Positions 45,965-57,245 are shown, counted from the stretch's first letter. The stretch: DNA of 64,000 nucleotides from Tieghemostelium lacteum (GCA_001606155.1 LODT01000025.1:558001-622000); one strand, 5' to 3'. Translations and numbers: made by a program. Notes: generated by a model from the sequence alone, not told the origin.

Positions 45965-46673
45965 TTCATTACAATCTCAACAACGGATAATTTTTAAATT
46001 TTTAAAAAATATTTTTTGTATTTTTTTTTGAATTTTTTTAATTTTATTTTTTTTAATTTTTTTTTTTTTTTTAGTTTAGAGGCTAAAACGTCGATTTTCT
46101 TGAAGATATTTACAAGAGTAATACACTTTAACTCACCTGTGATTCAAATCATTATCCCTACTTTTACCTTTAAATCCAAGATTCATTGAATTCACCCTAT
46201 TAGGTAAGGGTTTATTTTTATAAAACTCATGTTTTTTTTTTGGAAAAATTCAAAGATTGTCCACAAATGTCCAAATGTATCTCTGAACTATTAGATATTC
46301 TGGCTAAACAAACTACAAAACAAACATCACATATTGGACTTCAACAATCATTGAATTTACCAAAACTTGGAATTTCGAAAGTCGACTTTTGATCCGATAC
46401 TAACATTCTATTTATAGATTTCAACATTAGTATCCACCTTTCCCTCTCAAAATTTACACTTTAATCATTAAAACACATTGACAATAACCCATAGAACAAC
46501 CAATTCGTAATGGACAATAGTAAAAGGTAAGATTGAATGATGGATGGAATCTAGATATATAAAAAAAAAAAAATTTTATTTTAAAAATATCACAACACCC
46601 AATATATTCGTTATAAATATAAATATAAATACTAAGATTAATCTTTAAATGAAATTCATATAGTTCCAATACA
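45965..46673. other. Intergenic region with unexplained open stretches
   Basis: 709 bp. It begins with long T runs, then has ~490 bp of distinctly less AT-rich sequence (46072-46560) before a poly-A tract. Plus strand: an open stretch without an ATG reads KDCPQMSKCISELLDILAKQ and ends at TGA 46390-46392. Minus strand: an ATG at 46410 after a CTATAAATAG box could start a spliced ~40-residue frame. Neither could be tied to a family, so I annotate no gene. Confidence 0.4.
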
Positions 46674-47729
46674 ATGACAACCAATATAAATTCACAAATA
46701 TTACCACCATTAAATGTTCAACAAACTAATATCCCACTACCACAGCAACCATCAGGAGCCTATTTACAACAACAACAACAGCCTTCTTTAACATCACAGA
46801 TACATTCATCATTTAATGCATTCATTCCACCTACTAGTCTACCACCTCCTAACCAATCTCCATCCACCACCCAAACCAACACCAACAACAACACTAATAT
46901 TTATAATCACGAAAATCAATCAAATATTTATTTACCAACTACAAGTGGGACCACAACTACTACTACTACATCTACAACTCCAAATACAACAGCAGCAGCT
47001 ACAAATAACCCCAACCAGTTTTTTGGAACTGGAAGTACTACACCTACTCTACAGTCTTTAAATGCAATGGCAGTATCAGGTGGAGTTCCAGGTTTAGTTC
47101 AACAACCTATTGTAGGTGTTAGTAGTGGAGGTGGTGGAGGAGGAGATGATAAAAGACCTAGAGGTAGACCACGTAAGAATCCACCAGCAGTACCAAAGAG
47201 TCCATCTATACCAAAGAGAAAAAGAGGTAGACCTCTAAAAGTAGATAAAGATGGTAACCCACTACCAAAGATTACTTTGGCATCTCCTGGAAAGAAAAGA
47301 GGTAGACCTAAAAAGAATCAAGATGATGACGATGATGATACAAATAATACAAATAATAATAACAATAATAATAATAATTTTAATGGCATTCCAAGTCAAG
47401 ATGATAAAAGAGTAAGAGCTCCACAACAATCACAAATACCTTATATTAAACCACAATTACCTAGTATAACTCAACAAATTGATCAACAACATCAAATTTT
47501 ACAACAACAGCAACAGTTACAACAGTTACTACAACAACAACAACAGTTACAACCACCATCTATAACAACAATTACATCACCAACGCCATCATCATCGTCA
47601 ACAGCATCATCAACAACCACAACAACAACAACAGCAGCATCAAATCCAAAATCTACTAGTGCCAGTAGTGAACATATTGATCCATTATCTATAAATTTGT
47701 CAGTTTTTGGTGACAAAAATAATATGTAA
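46674..47729 (+). CDS. AT-hook DNA-binding protein
   Basis: Single exon, 351 residues. Three AT-hooks lie in the middle: KRPRGRPRKNP, KRKRGRPLKVD and KKRGRPKKNQ, each with the GRP core that inserts into the minor groove of AT-rich DNA. The flanks are low complexity (Gln, Asn, Thr, Ser, Asp runs), with no other folded domain visible. This resembles HMGA-type architectural chromatin proteins in logic. Specific target or partner unknown. Confidence 0.88.
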   Translation: MTTNINSQILPPLNVQQTNIPLPQQPSGAYLQQQQQPSLTSQIHSSFNAFIPPTSLPPPNQSPSTTQTNTNNNTNIYNHENQSNIYLPTTSGTTTTTTTSTTPNTTAAATNNPNQFFGTGSTTPTLQSLNAMAVSGGVPGLVQQPIVGVSSGGGGGGDDKRPRGRPRKNPPAVPKSPSIPKRKRGRPLKVDKDGNPLPKITLASPGKKRGRPKKNQDDDDDDTNNTNNNNNNNNNFNGIPSQDDKRVRAPQQSQIPYIKPQLPSITQQIDQQHQILQQQQQLQQLLQQQQQLQPPSITTITSPTPSSSSTASSTTTTTTTAASNPKSTSASSEHIDPLSINLSVFGDKNNM

Positions 47730-48119
47730 CAATAGTAGACAAATCTTCAAAAACTTGAATTTTTAAATAAAAACTATAGATAATCTCCCCCTCCCAATGA
47801 GTTCCTCTCTTTTTTTTTTGTTTTACTATTTTCATCTCTATGTATCTATTCCCCATACAAATTTCTGAAAACTAAAAATCTGTAGATTTATATTATTGAT
47901 TAATGATATGCTATTGTCTCTGTCGTTGATTTATTTTAATAGCTAAATATCTATTTTTTTTTTCTTTCTCTATAAAATTGAAGAATTCTATTTTATAGTT
48001 TACTAAATTGTGTATTGTAGTTGATTGCTATGCTAGTTGATGTTTAAATATATTGAAAAAATGAAATTGGTGTAAAACCATCAATTGAAAAAAATATCTA
48101 TCTATATTAAATTGTCTAT
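47730..48119. other. Convergent intergenic region, AT-hook gene / QCR9
   Basis: 390 bp between two convergent genes; AT-rich with T runs. It presumably contains both 3' UTRs. No coding signal was seen. Confidence 0.5.
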
Positions 48120-48387
48120 TTATTGGGATAGACCTTTGGTAACTCTATCAGCATAAACATCTTTCCATAATTTCTATTGAGTTTTGTATATTAGTAACTC
48201 AAAATCAAATGATAATCATTCTATTCAATTGTCAAGTACATACACCTCTATTTACAGATTCAAAAGCACTGTTAACAACACCGTGTACAGTAGTTTCCAA
48301 TGCAAATGCACTAACAATTACAGTAGCCATCCAAACTGAGTTTCTAGAGGCAACATATTTATAGTAAAGAGAAGCGAATTTTGACAT
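48120..48387 (-). CDS. Cytochrome bc1 complex subunit 9 (QCR9/UQCR10)
   Basis: Two exons, 48387-48244 and 48173-48120 (phase 0), encode 65 residues. MSKFASLYYKYVASRNSVWM corresponds to the QCR9 start (yeast SLYKTFFKRNAVF). The membrane helix follows (ATVIVSAFALETTVHG), and the junction NRG|KLWKDV restores the family's NKGKLWKDV motif exactly. QCR9 is a single-helix subunit of complex III that sits near the Rieske protein and cytochrome c1. The donor GTATGT was preferred to an upstream GTAAAT because only it restores the motif. Confidence 0.9.
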
Positions 48388-48523
48388 GATTTCAAAGTGA
48401 TCTGATATAATATAAAAAAAAAAAAAAATTTGTTGTTATAAAAAAAAAAAGGAAATTCGAAAAAAATTTTTTTGAAGGTTAATTTTTTTTTTTTAAATTT
48501 TTTTATAACTATTTTCAACAGAG
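48388..48523. promoter_or_regulatory. Bidirectional promoter, QCR9 / PP2A scaffold subunit
   Basis: 136 bp between divergent start codons, dominated by A and T homopolymers. Both genes must initiate within or beside it. Confidence 0.5.
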
Positions 48524-50696
48524 ATGGGTATGTGTTCATCAATTATCATCAACAGAGATTTGATAGCATTGAATATCAAATTTTGATTATATAGATACAG
48601 TTATATGAATTTTAAGATTCTAATTTTCAAATTTTTAATATTTGTTATTTATAAATGTTCAATTTGTGGATTGTGTAATTGATTATATTGGTGTATATTG
48701 TCAATTGGTGGGATAATGTTTTTGATGATTGTTGGATATTGGAAAATAATGTATAATTGGAAAATTTAGCTACAGAGAATGATGATTATCATCCTATTAT
48801 GATATTAATAGATGAACTTAAAAATGACGATATTCAATTAAGACTCAATTCCATTAGAAAATTACAATCTATTGCTAAAGCTTTAGGACCTGATCGTACA
48901 CGTGCAGAATTAATTCCATACCTTCAAGATTCTGTACTCGAAGATGAAGATGAAGTTTTAGTAGCTTTATGTGAGGAATTAGGTAAATTAACTGATTTTA
49001 TAGGTGGACCTGAACATTCAACTTGTTTATTACCACCACTTGAAGTATTAGCAGGTGCTGAAGAAGTTGTTGTTAGAGAAAAGGTATGAGGAAAAATCAA
49101 AAAAAATAGAACTCAAACTATAGTTTAACCAATATATATTAATACCCCTTTTTTTTATGATCACCACCTTCCAAAAAAAAAAAAAAAAATTTTTTTTATA
49201 ATACCATCCCTTCTTCTTCTTCTTCTTTTAACTTGTAATATCTTCAATATATATAGGCTGTAGAATCATTATGTAAAATAGCACAAGAAATCACCAACTC
49301 TGCATTTGAAGATATATTTATACATGTATTATTTAGATTGTCAAAAGCAGATTGGTTTACAAGTAAGACATCTGCATGCGGATTGTTTACCATCTCTTAT
49401 GGAAGAGCTAATGCAGAATTTAAGAAGTCACTTAGAAAGACATTTATACAGTTGTGTCATGACGATACACCAATGGTAAGAAGAGCAGCAGCATCAGCAT
49501 TGGGTAATTTTGCTAAACAGATTGAAAAGGAAGCAGTCAAATCAGAGATACTACCACTATTTCAGACATTGTCAAATGATGAGCAGGATTCAGTAAGATT
49601 ATTGGGTGTTGAGAATTGTGCATTGATTGGTAGTATGTTGACTCAAGAGGAGAATATTCACCTCATTTTGCCAGTTATCAAATCATGTTCATTGGATAAG
49701 TCATGGAGAGTCAGATTTATGGTTGCTAGACTCTTTAAGGAGTTGTGTGAAGCTGTTGGTCCAGAGATTACCAAATCTGAATTGGTACAAGCTTTTGTTA
49801 AATTACTCAAGGATACCGAGGCTGAGGTCCGTACTGAGGCCTCCTTGAGAATCACTGATGTCTGTGGTCTATTACCTAAAGATACATGCATCAGAACTAT
49901 CCTACCATGTATCAATGATTTGGTAGGTGACGGCAGTCAACACGTAAGAGCTGCCCTCGCCCAAGTTATTATGGGTCTTGCACCAATCTTTGGAAAAGAG
50001 GACACCAACACCCACCTCGTTGAATTATTTAAGAAATTATTGGTAGACGATTTCCCAGATGTTCGTTTGAACATTATCTCTAAATTGGACCTTGTCAGTA
50101 AGGTCATTGGAATAGAGTCCCTCAGTAAGAGTTTGTTGCCATCTATTGTAGATTTGGCTGAAGATCATCAATGGAGAGTTCGTTTAGCAATCATTGACTA
50201 CATTCCATTGCTGGCAACTCAATTGGGTGTTGAATTTTTTGATGAGAAACTGTCGAGTCTGTGTATGACTTGGTTGGGTGACCCTGTCTACAGTATTCGT
50301 GAAGCCGCCACAAGCAATCTAAAGAAACTCACAGAGGTATTTGGTGTCGACTGGGCAAAGAACAATATCATTCCTAAAGTTCTCTCATTACACACTCATC
50401 CAAACTACCTCTATCGTATGACTACTCTATTTTCTATATCTGTATTGAGCTCTGTTGTAGGTGGTGATGTCATCTCTGGTTCTATGCTACCTTTGCTCTC
50501 CAAAATGGTCACTGATAAGGTTCCAAATATCCGTTTCAATGTTGCCAAAACCCTTCAAACTGTCATTCCACTTTTAGATTCCACCATTGTACAACAAAGA
50601 GTTAAACCATTACTAATTAAATTGCAGGAGGATTCTGATAAAGATGTAAAATTTTATGCAACTCAAGCTCTCCAATTATGTAATTTAACAAGTTAA
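48524..50696 (+). CDS. pppA: Protein phosphatase 2A scaffold subunit A (PR65)
   Basis: Three exons: 48524-48527 (ATG plus one base), 48770-49083 and 49257-50696, encoding 585 residues (human PR65 alpha 589). The join gives [20 protein letters not shown]. The protein is a solenoid of 15 HEAT repeats (e.g. [71 protein letters not shown]). The A subunit holds the catalytic C subunit and one of several B subunits. A four-base first coding exon is unusual, but the acceptor phase (G|CT = Ala), donor GTATGT and family start agree. Confidence 0.94.
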
Positions 50697-51104
50697 AAAT
50701 ATGATATTTTCAAATAACAACTCAAACAACAATCTACAGAATAGCAAAACAACAACAACAATAGTAACACTTAAATTAATTTCAATCTATCAACACTTCA
50801 CTACACACTTCCCCCATCAAAATGCTTATTACAATAATCAAACCCCTTCCCTTATTCTTATAAATAAAAAACAACAATGAAAACCAAAAAAGTCATAATT
50901 ACTCTATAGATTTCCAGTAATAATGGTAAACTTCATTTATCATTTTCTTTGATGTAAATTTCTGAACAGAAATTTTCGGGTATTGAAAATGGATTTTTTA
51001 CTTGCTTTGTTAAGATTTTTTAGCCGATAATAAAATTATTGGAAGATATTTTGAGGATTTTAAAATGATTTTAAAAAAAAAACCTTTCACAATCTTATAC
51101 AAAA
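50697..51104. other. Intergenic, no gene seen
   Basis: 408 bp between PP2A-A and the next secreted protein gene; CAA-rich 3' flank with AATAAA-like signals, then AT-rich promoter sequence. Nothing else was noticed. Confidence 0.5.
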
Positions 51105-51710
51105 ATGATCCAATTACAAAGAATTAAAACAATAATATTACTAATCATATCACTGATTGGTATCGCACAGTGTCAATATCCTTGGGTTTACTATCAAATT
51201 TACTATGATGTAAATAGTTGTAGTACTTTAGAAAATGCTTATTATTTCAATGAAAACGGTTGTGTGAATGAATATTATAAGTACCTTTGTGATAGTACTG
51301 GTGACAATGTAATTGTAGCTCAATATGAAGGTGGTGGTTGTACTGGTGATGTTGTTTCCAAGAACTCATATCCTACCAATCAATGTAGTGGTGCTGTTCA
51401 ATATGGTTGTGCTACTAACTATGTACTTCCAACTAACTCTGTTTCTGTACTTAAAGGTGGTAATTGCACTGAGGATATATATGAAATTGATGATAGTTAT
51501 CAAGATTATGTAACTCAAGTGTTTATCACTATTACTGATCTCTGTCTTAATCAGATTAGTTACTCTCAAATGACTGTTTGTAATTCAACAACACAAGAAT
51601 TAAGACTATATCAATCTGTCAATGGTTGTGGTGGTCCTTATGCTGCATTTGATAATCCCATTGGTTTGAATTGTTATATGGGAGAAATTTGGAATACTGT
51701 TTGTCAATAA
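51105..51710 (+). CDS. Secreted cysteine-rich protein, 201 residues
   Basis: Single exon with a clear signal peptide (IKTIILLIISLIGIAQCQ, cleavage near 24). The mature protein has about 16 cysteines in a repeated layout of Y.CD...G.N......GGGCTGD and C.SGAVQYGC, and a second half with C.......LRLYQSVNGCGGP. The pattern resembles a dictyostelid-specific family of secreted Cys-rich proteins, but no functional annotation is available to me. Likely extracellular. Confidence 0.75.
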   Translation: MIQLQRIKTIILLIISLIGIAQCQYPWVYYQIYYDVNSCSTLENAYYFNENGCVNEYYKYLCDSTGDNVIVAQYEGGGCTGDVVSKNSYPTNQCSGAVQYGCATNYVLPTNSVSVLKGGNCTEDIYEIDDSYQDYVTQVFITITDLCLNQISYSQMTVCNSTTQELRLYQSVNGCGGPYAAFDNPIGLNCYMGEIWNTVCQ

Positions 51711-51850
51711 AATAATTTTTTTTTAAAATAATGACAATTGTATTATGATAGTGATTAATCGCACCAATCCATATCAAGAATACGTGTTTGGGTTTTTTGG
51801 TGAATTAAAAAAATTATTTTGAATTTGATAATTGATTGCCAGATTTGAAT

Positions 51851-52402
51851 ATGTGGTTAAAAACAATCAGCGCGAGAAACTCGATACAGGGATTAAATTT
51901 ATTTTGGAAACCTATAAAGAAGAACAGGTATTTTGTAGTTGAAGGATATGATAAAAACTATTTACTAGAAAATGATATAAAATCACCTAATAAACTATTA
52001 AAACTAGAGGAAAAAGAAAAGGATCAACCTGATCTACAACCACTTCAACAATTTATAAATGATAACAGGAATTCAGTAGTACATCAGATTTTAATTTACT
52101 CATGGAAGACTTTATTTAGCCCAACAGTACCTAAAGACTATAAACTAGTGCCCTCTCAAAGATACAGAATAAAATCAACATTAAAGTCATTTAATCCAGA
52201 ACTCATTGCTGTTTCAACATCCTATTCTGATATACTAAACCATTGGAATCAACTGAACACTCAGTTGTTCCCTGTCATTAAACAAATTGAAAATACTAAT
52301 GATAAAGTTTCAAAACTCTATTCATACCTAGATCAACAAAATAATCCTGAATCGGAATCAAAAGAAATAGATGAAGATGAAGAGGATACTGACTCAAAAT
52401 AA
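51851..52402 (+). CDS. Unidentified 183-residue protein
   Basis: The frame is open from 51836 but the first ATG is 51851. The N-terminus (MWLKTISARNSIQGLNLFWK) is basic and amphipathic and could be a mitochondrial presequence. A strand region (KKNRYFVVEGYDKNYLLEND) follows, then a helical part and an acidic tail (EIDEDEEDTDSK). The first strands faintly recall the NDUFAF2 fold (W....Y.G.D..GN.Y.E), but the rest does not support it. No firm family assignment. Confidence 0.6.
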   Translation: MWLKTISARNSIQGLNLFWKPIKKNRYFVVEGYDKNYLLENDIKSPNKLLKLEEKEKDQPDLQPLQQFINDNRNSVVHQILIYSWKTLFSPTVPKDYKLVPSQRYRIKSTLKSFNPELIAVSTSYSDILNHWNQLNTQLFPVIKQIENTNDKVSKLYSYLDQQNNPESESKEIDEDEEDTDSK

Positions 52403-52449
52403 TAAATTGTAAATAGAATATATATATAAATATTAGTATGTACATTTAT

Positions 52450-53502
52450 TTATTTAATGAAAGAAAATGGAGATTGTATAGTTTCACCCCAACGACGGTG
52501 TGCTTCCTCTACATCAGGTTGATGATACCAATCTGCATATGGTTGATTAACTGGATTAAAACGGTAATTTAAATATAGTTCTTGATCTTTAATAGGTTCA
52601 TAGGCAATGATAACCATTGCAGGTTGAAAAGTTGTAGTATCTTTAAAAACCTTACTTTCAGTTACTTTTCGATTTGGAATGAAATCTTGTAACTCTTTTG
52701 GAAAATAGTGTGAAAAGTTGTAACTGTATGAAATGACATTAGGTTTCTTCCCCATAGGTGGATGGTTAATAAAGTTACCTATAGCATAAGGATTACGATA
52801 CTTTTGTAAATCCTTTGGAGTTGCATTAGTACCAGTCTCTTGAAAATACTTGTACTGCAATGCCAATTCATCTGCACGTTTATTCCACGAACGACCATCA
52901 ATAAGCGTACCATCGTATCTACAAATCATATAATCATTATCCTTTATAACCAATGGTGGAATTACAGATCTTGCATTATAAGTGTCACCCGGATAGAATG
53001 CCACTACAGTTCCCGGTGTAATCTCACCCTCCACATGCACTCCATATCCAGCTTCCACATGGTCTACCAGTGACTGCTTAACTCTCAATTTAAACCCCCT
53101 AGGATGCTGCACCTCCATCCCTTTTACATCCATCTTCTTAATCTCAAAACACCTCTTTAACTTCTCTTCCAATGAATAGTATGGTAAATTCCTTAGCGGT
53201 GGGGGATAGCTACAAACTCCACCCATCTGATGTACCTGTTCAAAGAGCTCCACTACCTGACTATCAATAATCTCAGATACGAATTTCTTCTGCTTACCAT
53301 ATTTAACAGAAGCCAAATGCTCCATATCTCCACTCTCCTGACTCCCATAGTAATGGTCCTTGTAGACATTACTACACAAAAACACTCTAAATGTATCAAT
53401 CTGTTCTTGTTCACCTTGAAAATACTGTTTCTTTAATCCATTTCCAACGAGATCTTTCTTTTTAAATTTATTAATTATATTGAAAAAAGTAGATCTAATC
53501 AT
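52450..53502 (-). CDS. SET-domain protein, SETD9-like
   Basis: Single exon, 350 residues. The C-terminal half is a divergent SET domain: AGYGVHVEGEITPGTVVAFY, PGDTYN, DNDYMICRYDGTLIDGRSWN, then the NPYAIGNFINHPP block (SET motif NH..), and YEPIKDQELYLNYRFN. The spacing and the RCLDG/LIDG and NPLAVGQYVNN-type blocks point to the SETD9 family. The N-terminal helical region (QVVELFEQVHQMGGVC) is also shared. SETD9 proteins are presumed lysine methyltransferases with undefined substrates. The N-terminal ~20 residues are basic and could target mitochondria. Confidence 0.85.
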   Translation of the reverse strand: MIRSTFFNIINKFKKKDLVGNGLKKQYFQGEQEQIDTFRVFLCSNVYKDHYYGSQESGDMEHLASVKYGKQKKFVSEIIDSQVVELFEQVHQMGGVCSYPPPLRNLPYYSLEEKLKRCFEIKKMDVKGMEVQHPRGFKLRVKQSLVDHVEAGYGVHVEGEITPGTVVAFYPGDTYNARSVIPPLVIKDNDYMICRYDGTLIDGRSWNKRADELALQYKYFQETGTNATPKDLQKYRNPYAIGNFINHPPMGKKPNVISYSYNFSHYFPKELQDFIPNRKVTESKVFKDTTTFQPAMVIIAYEPIKDQELYLNYRFNPVNQPYADWYHQPDVEEAHRRWGETIQSPFSFIK

Positions 53503-53689
53503 TTAATTCATTATATTTTCAATGATTTTAAATTTTGCTCAGTCTTTCATTATTTTTTTTTTACAAAATTTTTACATAAAATCTATTTTTTTTTGATCGC
53601 CTCACCGAAATATTTCATTTTTTTTTTGAGTCGATTTTTTTTTTTTTTCTTTTCCACTAGTGTCACATACAAGTCTATAAAGTTCGAAA

Positions 53690-54552
53690 ATGGCAGATAT
53701 TCAAGTGTGTATTTAAAACAAATTAAACCACCAAAAGAAATTTATATAGGTATAAGACAATATATTATGTGTAGAAAGAGAGAAAGAGAGAAAACACCAT
53801 TTTGGATCACCTTAATCAATCAAATCAGAAAAAAATAATGTTAATTGGATTGATGATATTATCATTTATTATTTTCTACGAGGATTTTTGGTAAATTATA
53901 CCTAAAATCTATAGTAAAAATAGTGTGATTTGATTTTTGGAGTCTCTAAAAAATGGAGACTTTAAATCATCCTTTTTATCGTCCATTATACCTCACACCC
54001 CACACGAATCTCTCTTTTTTTTTTGTTTTTAAAAATATATTAGTCTTTGATCCTATGATAGAAGAATATTGGATATTAATAATAAATATTATTATTTAGA
54101 CCGAAAAAGCTTTCCAAAAGCAATTAGTTACCTTCCAAAACAAATTCCAATCTAAAGTTGTCAAAGGTAAAGAAGGTGTCAGATACTACAAATCAATTGG
54201 TCTTGGTTACAAAACCCCAAAAGAAGCCATTGAAGGTCACTACATTGACAAAAAGTGTCCATTCACCTCTGATGTCTCCATCCGTGGTGCCATCCTCCGT
54301 GGTACTATTGTCTCTGCCAAGATGAAGAGAACCATCATTGTCAGAAGAAACTACCTCCATTACATCAAGAAATATAACAGATTTGAAAAGAGACACTCAA
54401 ATATCCCAGCTCACGTTTCTCCATGTTTCACTGTTAAGGAAGGTGATGCAGTCACCATTGGTCAATGCAGACCATTATCCAAAACTGTCAGATTCAACGT
54501 CATTAAACACGACCCATCTGCCCTCTCAAAGAAACAATTCAAACCATTTTAA
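53690..54552 (+). CDS. rps11: 40S ribosomal protein S11 (uS17)
   Basis: Two exons, 53690-53704 (five codons, MADIQ) and 54100-54552, encode 155 residues. Family matches run throughout: [90 protein letters not shown] and [12 protein letters not shown]. Codons are strongly C-ending (ATC, GTC, TTC) compared with neighbours, the usual sign of very high expression. The long first intron (~395 bp) carries T runs and begins with GTGTGT. Confidence 0.97.
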
Positions 54553-54727
54553 ATTGAGCTTTTGGTAAAATAAAAAGTATATTTTATAAAAAAAATAGAC
54601 ATTATTCATTATCTCTATTCTCTTTTCTTTCTTCACTATTCTCCAACCATCCCATTGAATTTTTTTTTTTGCACAATTTTTTTTTTCTTCTCCCATAACA
54701 TACTTTAAGTTTATCCATCGTGGCAAA

Positions 54728-56995
54728 ATGGTATGAATATATTTTTAATTACATTTTCAAAGAAAATTGAGTGAGCACTAATGGCATTACTTTAATTAAC
54801 ACACAGGAAAATGTTGAAAAGGATGTTCTATCTCTAAGACAAATCATTGATAATAGACAAAGAGTTCTATCACAAAGATATGAACCCACAGAATCCAATG
54901 AAAATGATAATATTGAGGATTATGATGAAGATGATGAATTTGATGACTCTGAAGTAGATGATGAATTGATAATAGATGGTGATGATGATAATAATATTGA
55001 ATCTACAATATCTACTCAGAAACCAATGAATTTCACCAGAAGCCTACAACAACAACAATCCAATCCCATTCACCAATTAGATTTAGATATAGACGATGAA
55101 GATGATCAGGATTACGAAGATGACGAAGAAGATCTTATAGATGATATTGATTCTAGACCACTAAAAAAACATAAAAATTTACCAGATTCATCTAGAACTA
55201 TATCTATACCACCCCTAACAACCACAACCACAACCACAACAACCACATCCAATAATAACAATGTAAATACAAACTATAATTTTGATAAAGTTCCATTCTC
55301 TGAGCAAGATTTTAGAAATTATCAACAAATTTTAAAGAAGAATTCAATACAACAAGAACCACCTCAATTAATCGAATTGAATACATTGGATGATATTTTA
55401 CCAGATGACATTTTGTCAGATTTACCAAACCATTCAACTACTGACAAACAATATGCTAAAGATGCATTACAATTAAATAGAGAATATCAACAACTATTAA
55501 AAACATTTCAAGTTCAAATCGATGAAGCAATTAAAAGAAATTCACAATTAATTGTAAGTATTTTATTATCTTAATTTAATTTCAAATTAATTATGTATTC
55601 TAATAATATATATATTATTAGAAAAAAATAACAACACAACAAAAATTAAGTTATTCGAATATGTATGCTGGTATAACTCAGAAAAAGAATGAGAGGAAAG
55701 CAGGTGTATCTTATTTTAGTTATGAGATACAGGTGGATGGTGTAACTCAGACTTTTTATCCAGCAGAGAACTTGGATTCTGAAATGATAAAGAAGAATTT
55801 TGGAACGATGCCCTTGTTTTTTAAATGTAGAAAATGGTCAAAAGGTGATATCAATCTTCTACATAAAGGTGTACAGGATAGGAATAAGGCAAAGCAAATG
55901 TTTAGAATATCTGAATCAAACTTGACACGTGCTGAATATTCAGCTAGAATGGATGAACTGAATAACATTGCTCCGAAGGAATTTGAGAATTATCCACTGA
56001 CTTTTGATGACTTTGCAATGATTTGCATGGATTCCTTTGCCCAGAGACAACCGGATGAAATTAAGTTGCGTTGGGATAACTTTGAGAACCCTTCTATTAA
56101 CAATGGGAATTTCTCAAAGGCTGAGGATAAGGAGCTTTTGAGATTGGCTTTGAAATATGAAGGTAGACAATGGCATGAGGTGGCTAGGGAGTTGAATGAT
56201 AAGTTTGCACCATGGCCTCCTGTTCCGGAGCCTACTAGGGATAATCCTCATCCGGCTAGACCTCCTAGACCTCCTATTAGGACACCTATATCCTGTTTGA
56301 TTAGGTACCAGAGATCCCTGAATCCCACTCTTATGAAGCGTGAGTGGACTAGGGAGGAGGATGAAACTCTAAAAATGGCATTTGCAATACATGGTGATAA
56401 AAACTGGCAGACTATTGCAGAGTATTTGAGTGCACGTACTGGTCAACAATGTCTACATCGTTGGCAAAAGACACTTAATCCTAACATAAAACGTGGAAAA
56501 TGGTCTGCAAAGGAAGATGAGCTTCTTAGAAATGCAGTGGAGATTTATGGTTATGGTAATTGGGTTATGGTTAAGAAACATGTTCCAGGTAGAACGGATA
56601 TGCAGTGTCGTGAGAGATGGTGTAATGTCATTGATCCTCAACTTAACAAGACTCCTTTTACTCCAGAGGAAGATCGTAAACTTAAAGAACTCATTGAACA
56701 ACATGGTGTTGGTAAATGGGCTACCATTGCATCTGCTTTGGGTACTAGAACTGATAACCAATGTTGGAGACGTTGGAAACAGGTTCATAACAAGTCTGAA
56801 GATTTGGTCAAGTATCAAGAGAAAATCTCAAAAAAGAAACAAGTTGTAGTTGGTAATTTTGTAGGTAGAGAAAAAGAAAGATCCTCATTATCTGTTGATG
56901 ATATTCTAGAAGTACAAGAATCTTTAAAAACTAATACTACTCCAACTTCTGAGAGTCCAAATTTAAATTCAAATAACAACAACAATAATGCTTAA
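54728..56995 (+). CDS. Multi-Myb protein, SNAPC4-like (snRNA-activating complex subunit)
   Basis: Three exons: 54728-54730 (only the ATG), 54807-55553 and 55622-56995, encoding 707 residues (MENVEKDVLSLRQIID). An acidic Asp/Glu and Thr/Asn-rich N-terminal third is followed by a helical SNAPC4-type segment (MRQ... YSNMYAGITQKKNERKAGV). About four to five consecutive Myb repeats span ~410-645: GNFSKAEDKELLRLALKYEG, KREWTREEDETLKMAFAIHG, RGKWSAKEDELLRNAVEIYG and KTPFTPEEDRKLKELIEQHG. SNAPC4 binds the proximal sequence element of snRNA promoters for Pol II and Pol III. The repeat number and preceding segment favour SNAPC4 over c-Myb-like factors. The first intron begins right after the ATG (GTATGA). 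Confidence 0.85.
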
Positions 56996-57245
56996 AATGT
57001 AAATAATATTCACAGAATTAGTTAAATAAATTCATTAATCATATTTTTTTTTTTTAATATAATTGTAAATTAATTTTTATTCACCCACCATCAACCACAA
57101 TTTCCGATATTTTATTGTTTTTTAGTAAAATCACGTGATACCGTAAAGCGTGGGGTGTTAAAGACATTAATTTTTTTTTTTTATTTTGAATTAACTGTCA
57201 AAAATAATCTTGTTGTTTACAATAATATAGCGATTATATTATAGT

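Noticed and set aside
45434-46031. Long overlapping frames on both strands in the lectin repeat region
   Set aside because: They arise from the CCACAACAA repeat read in other frames (His/Asn- or Leu/Trp-rich shadows) and have no homology.
49171-49230. Homopolymer A/T block and TCT repeat inside PP2A-A intron 2
   Set aside because: Simple sequence within an intron; no further structure.
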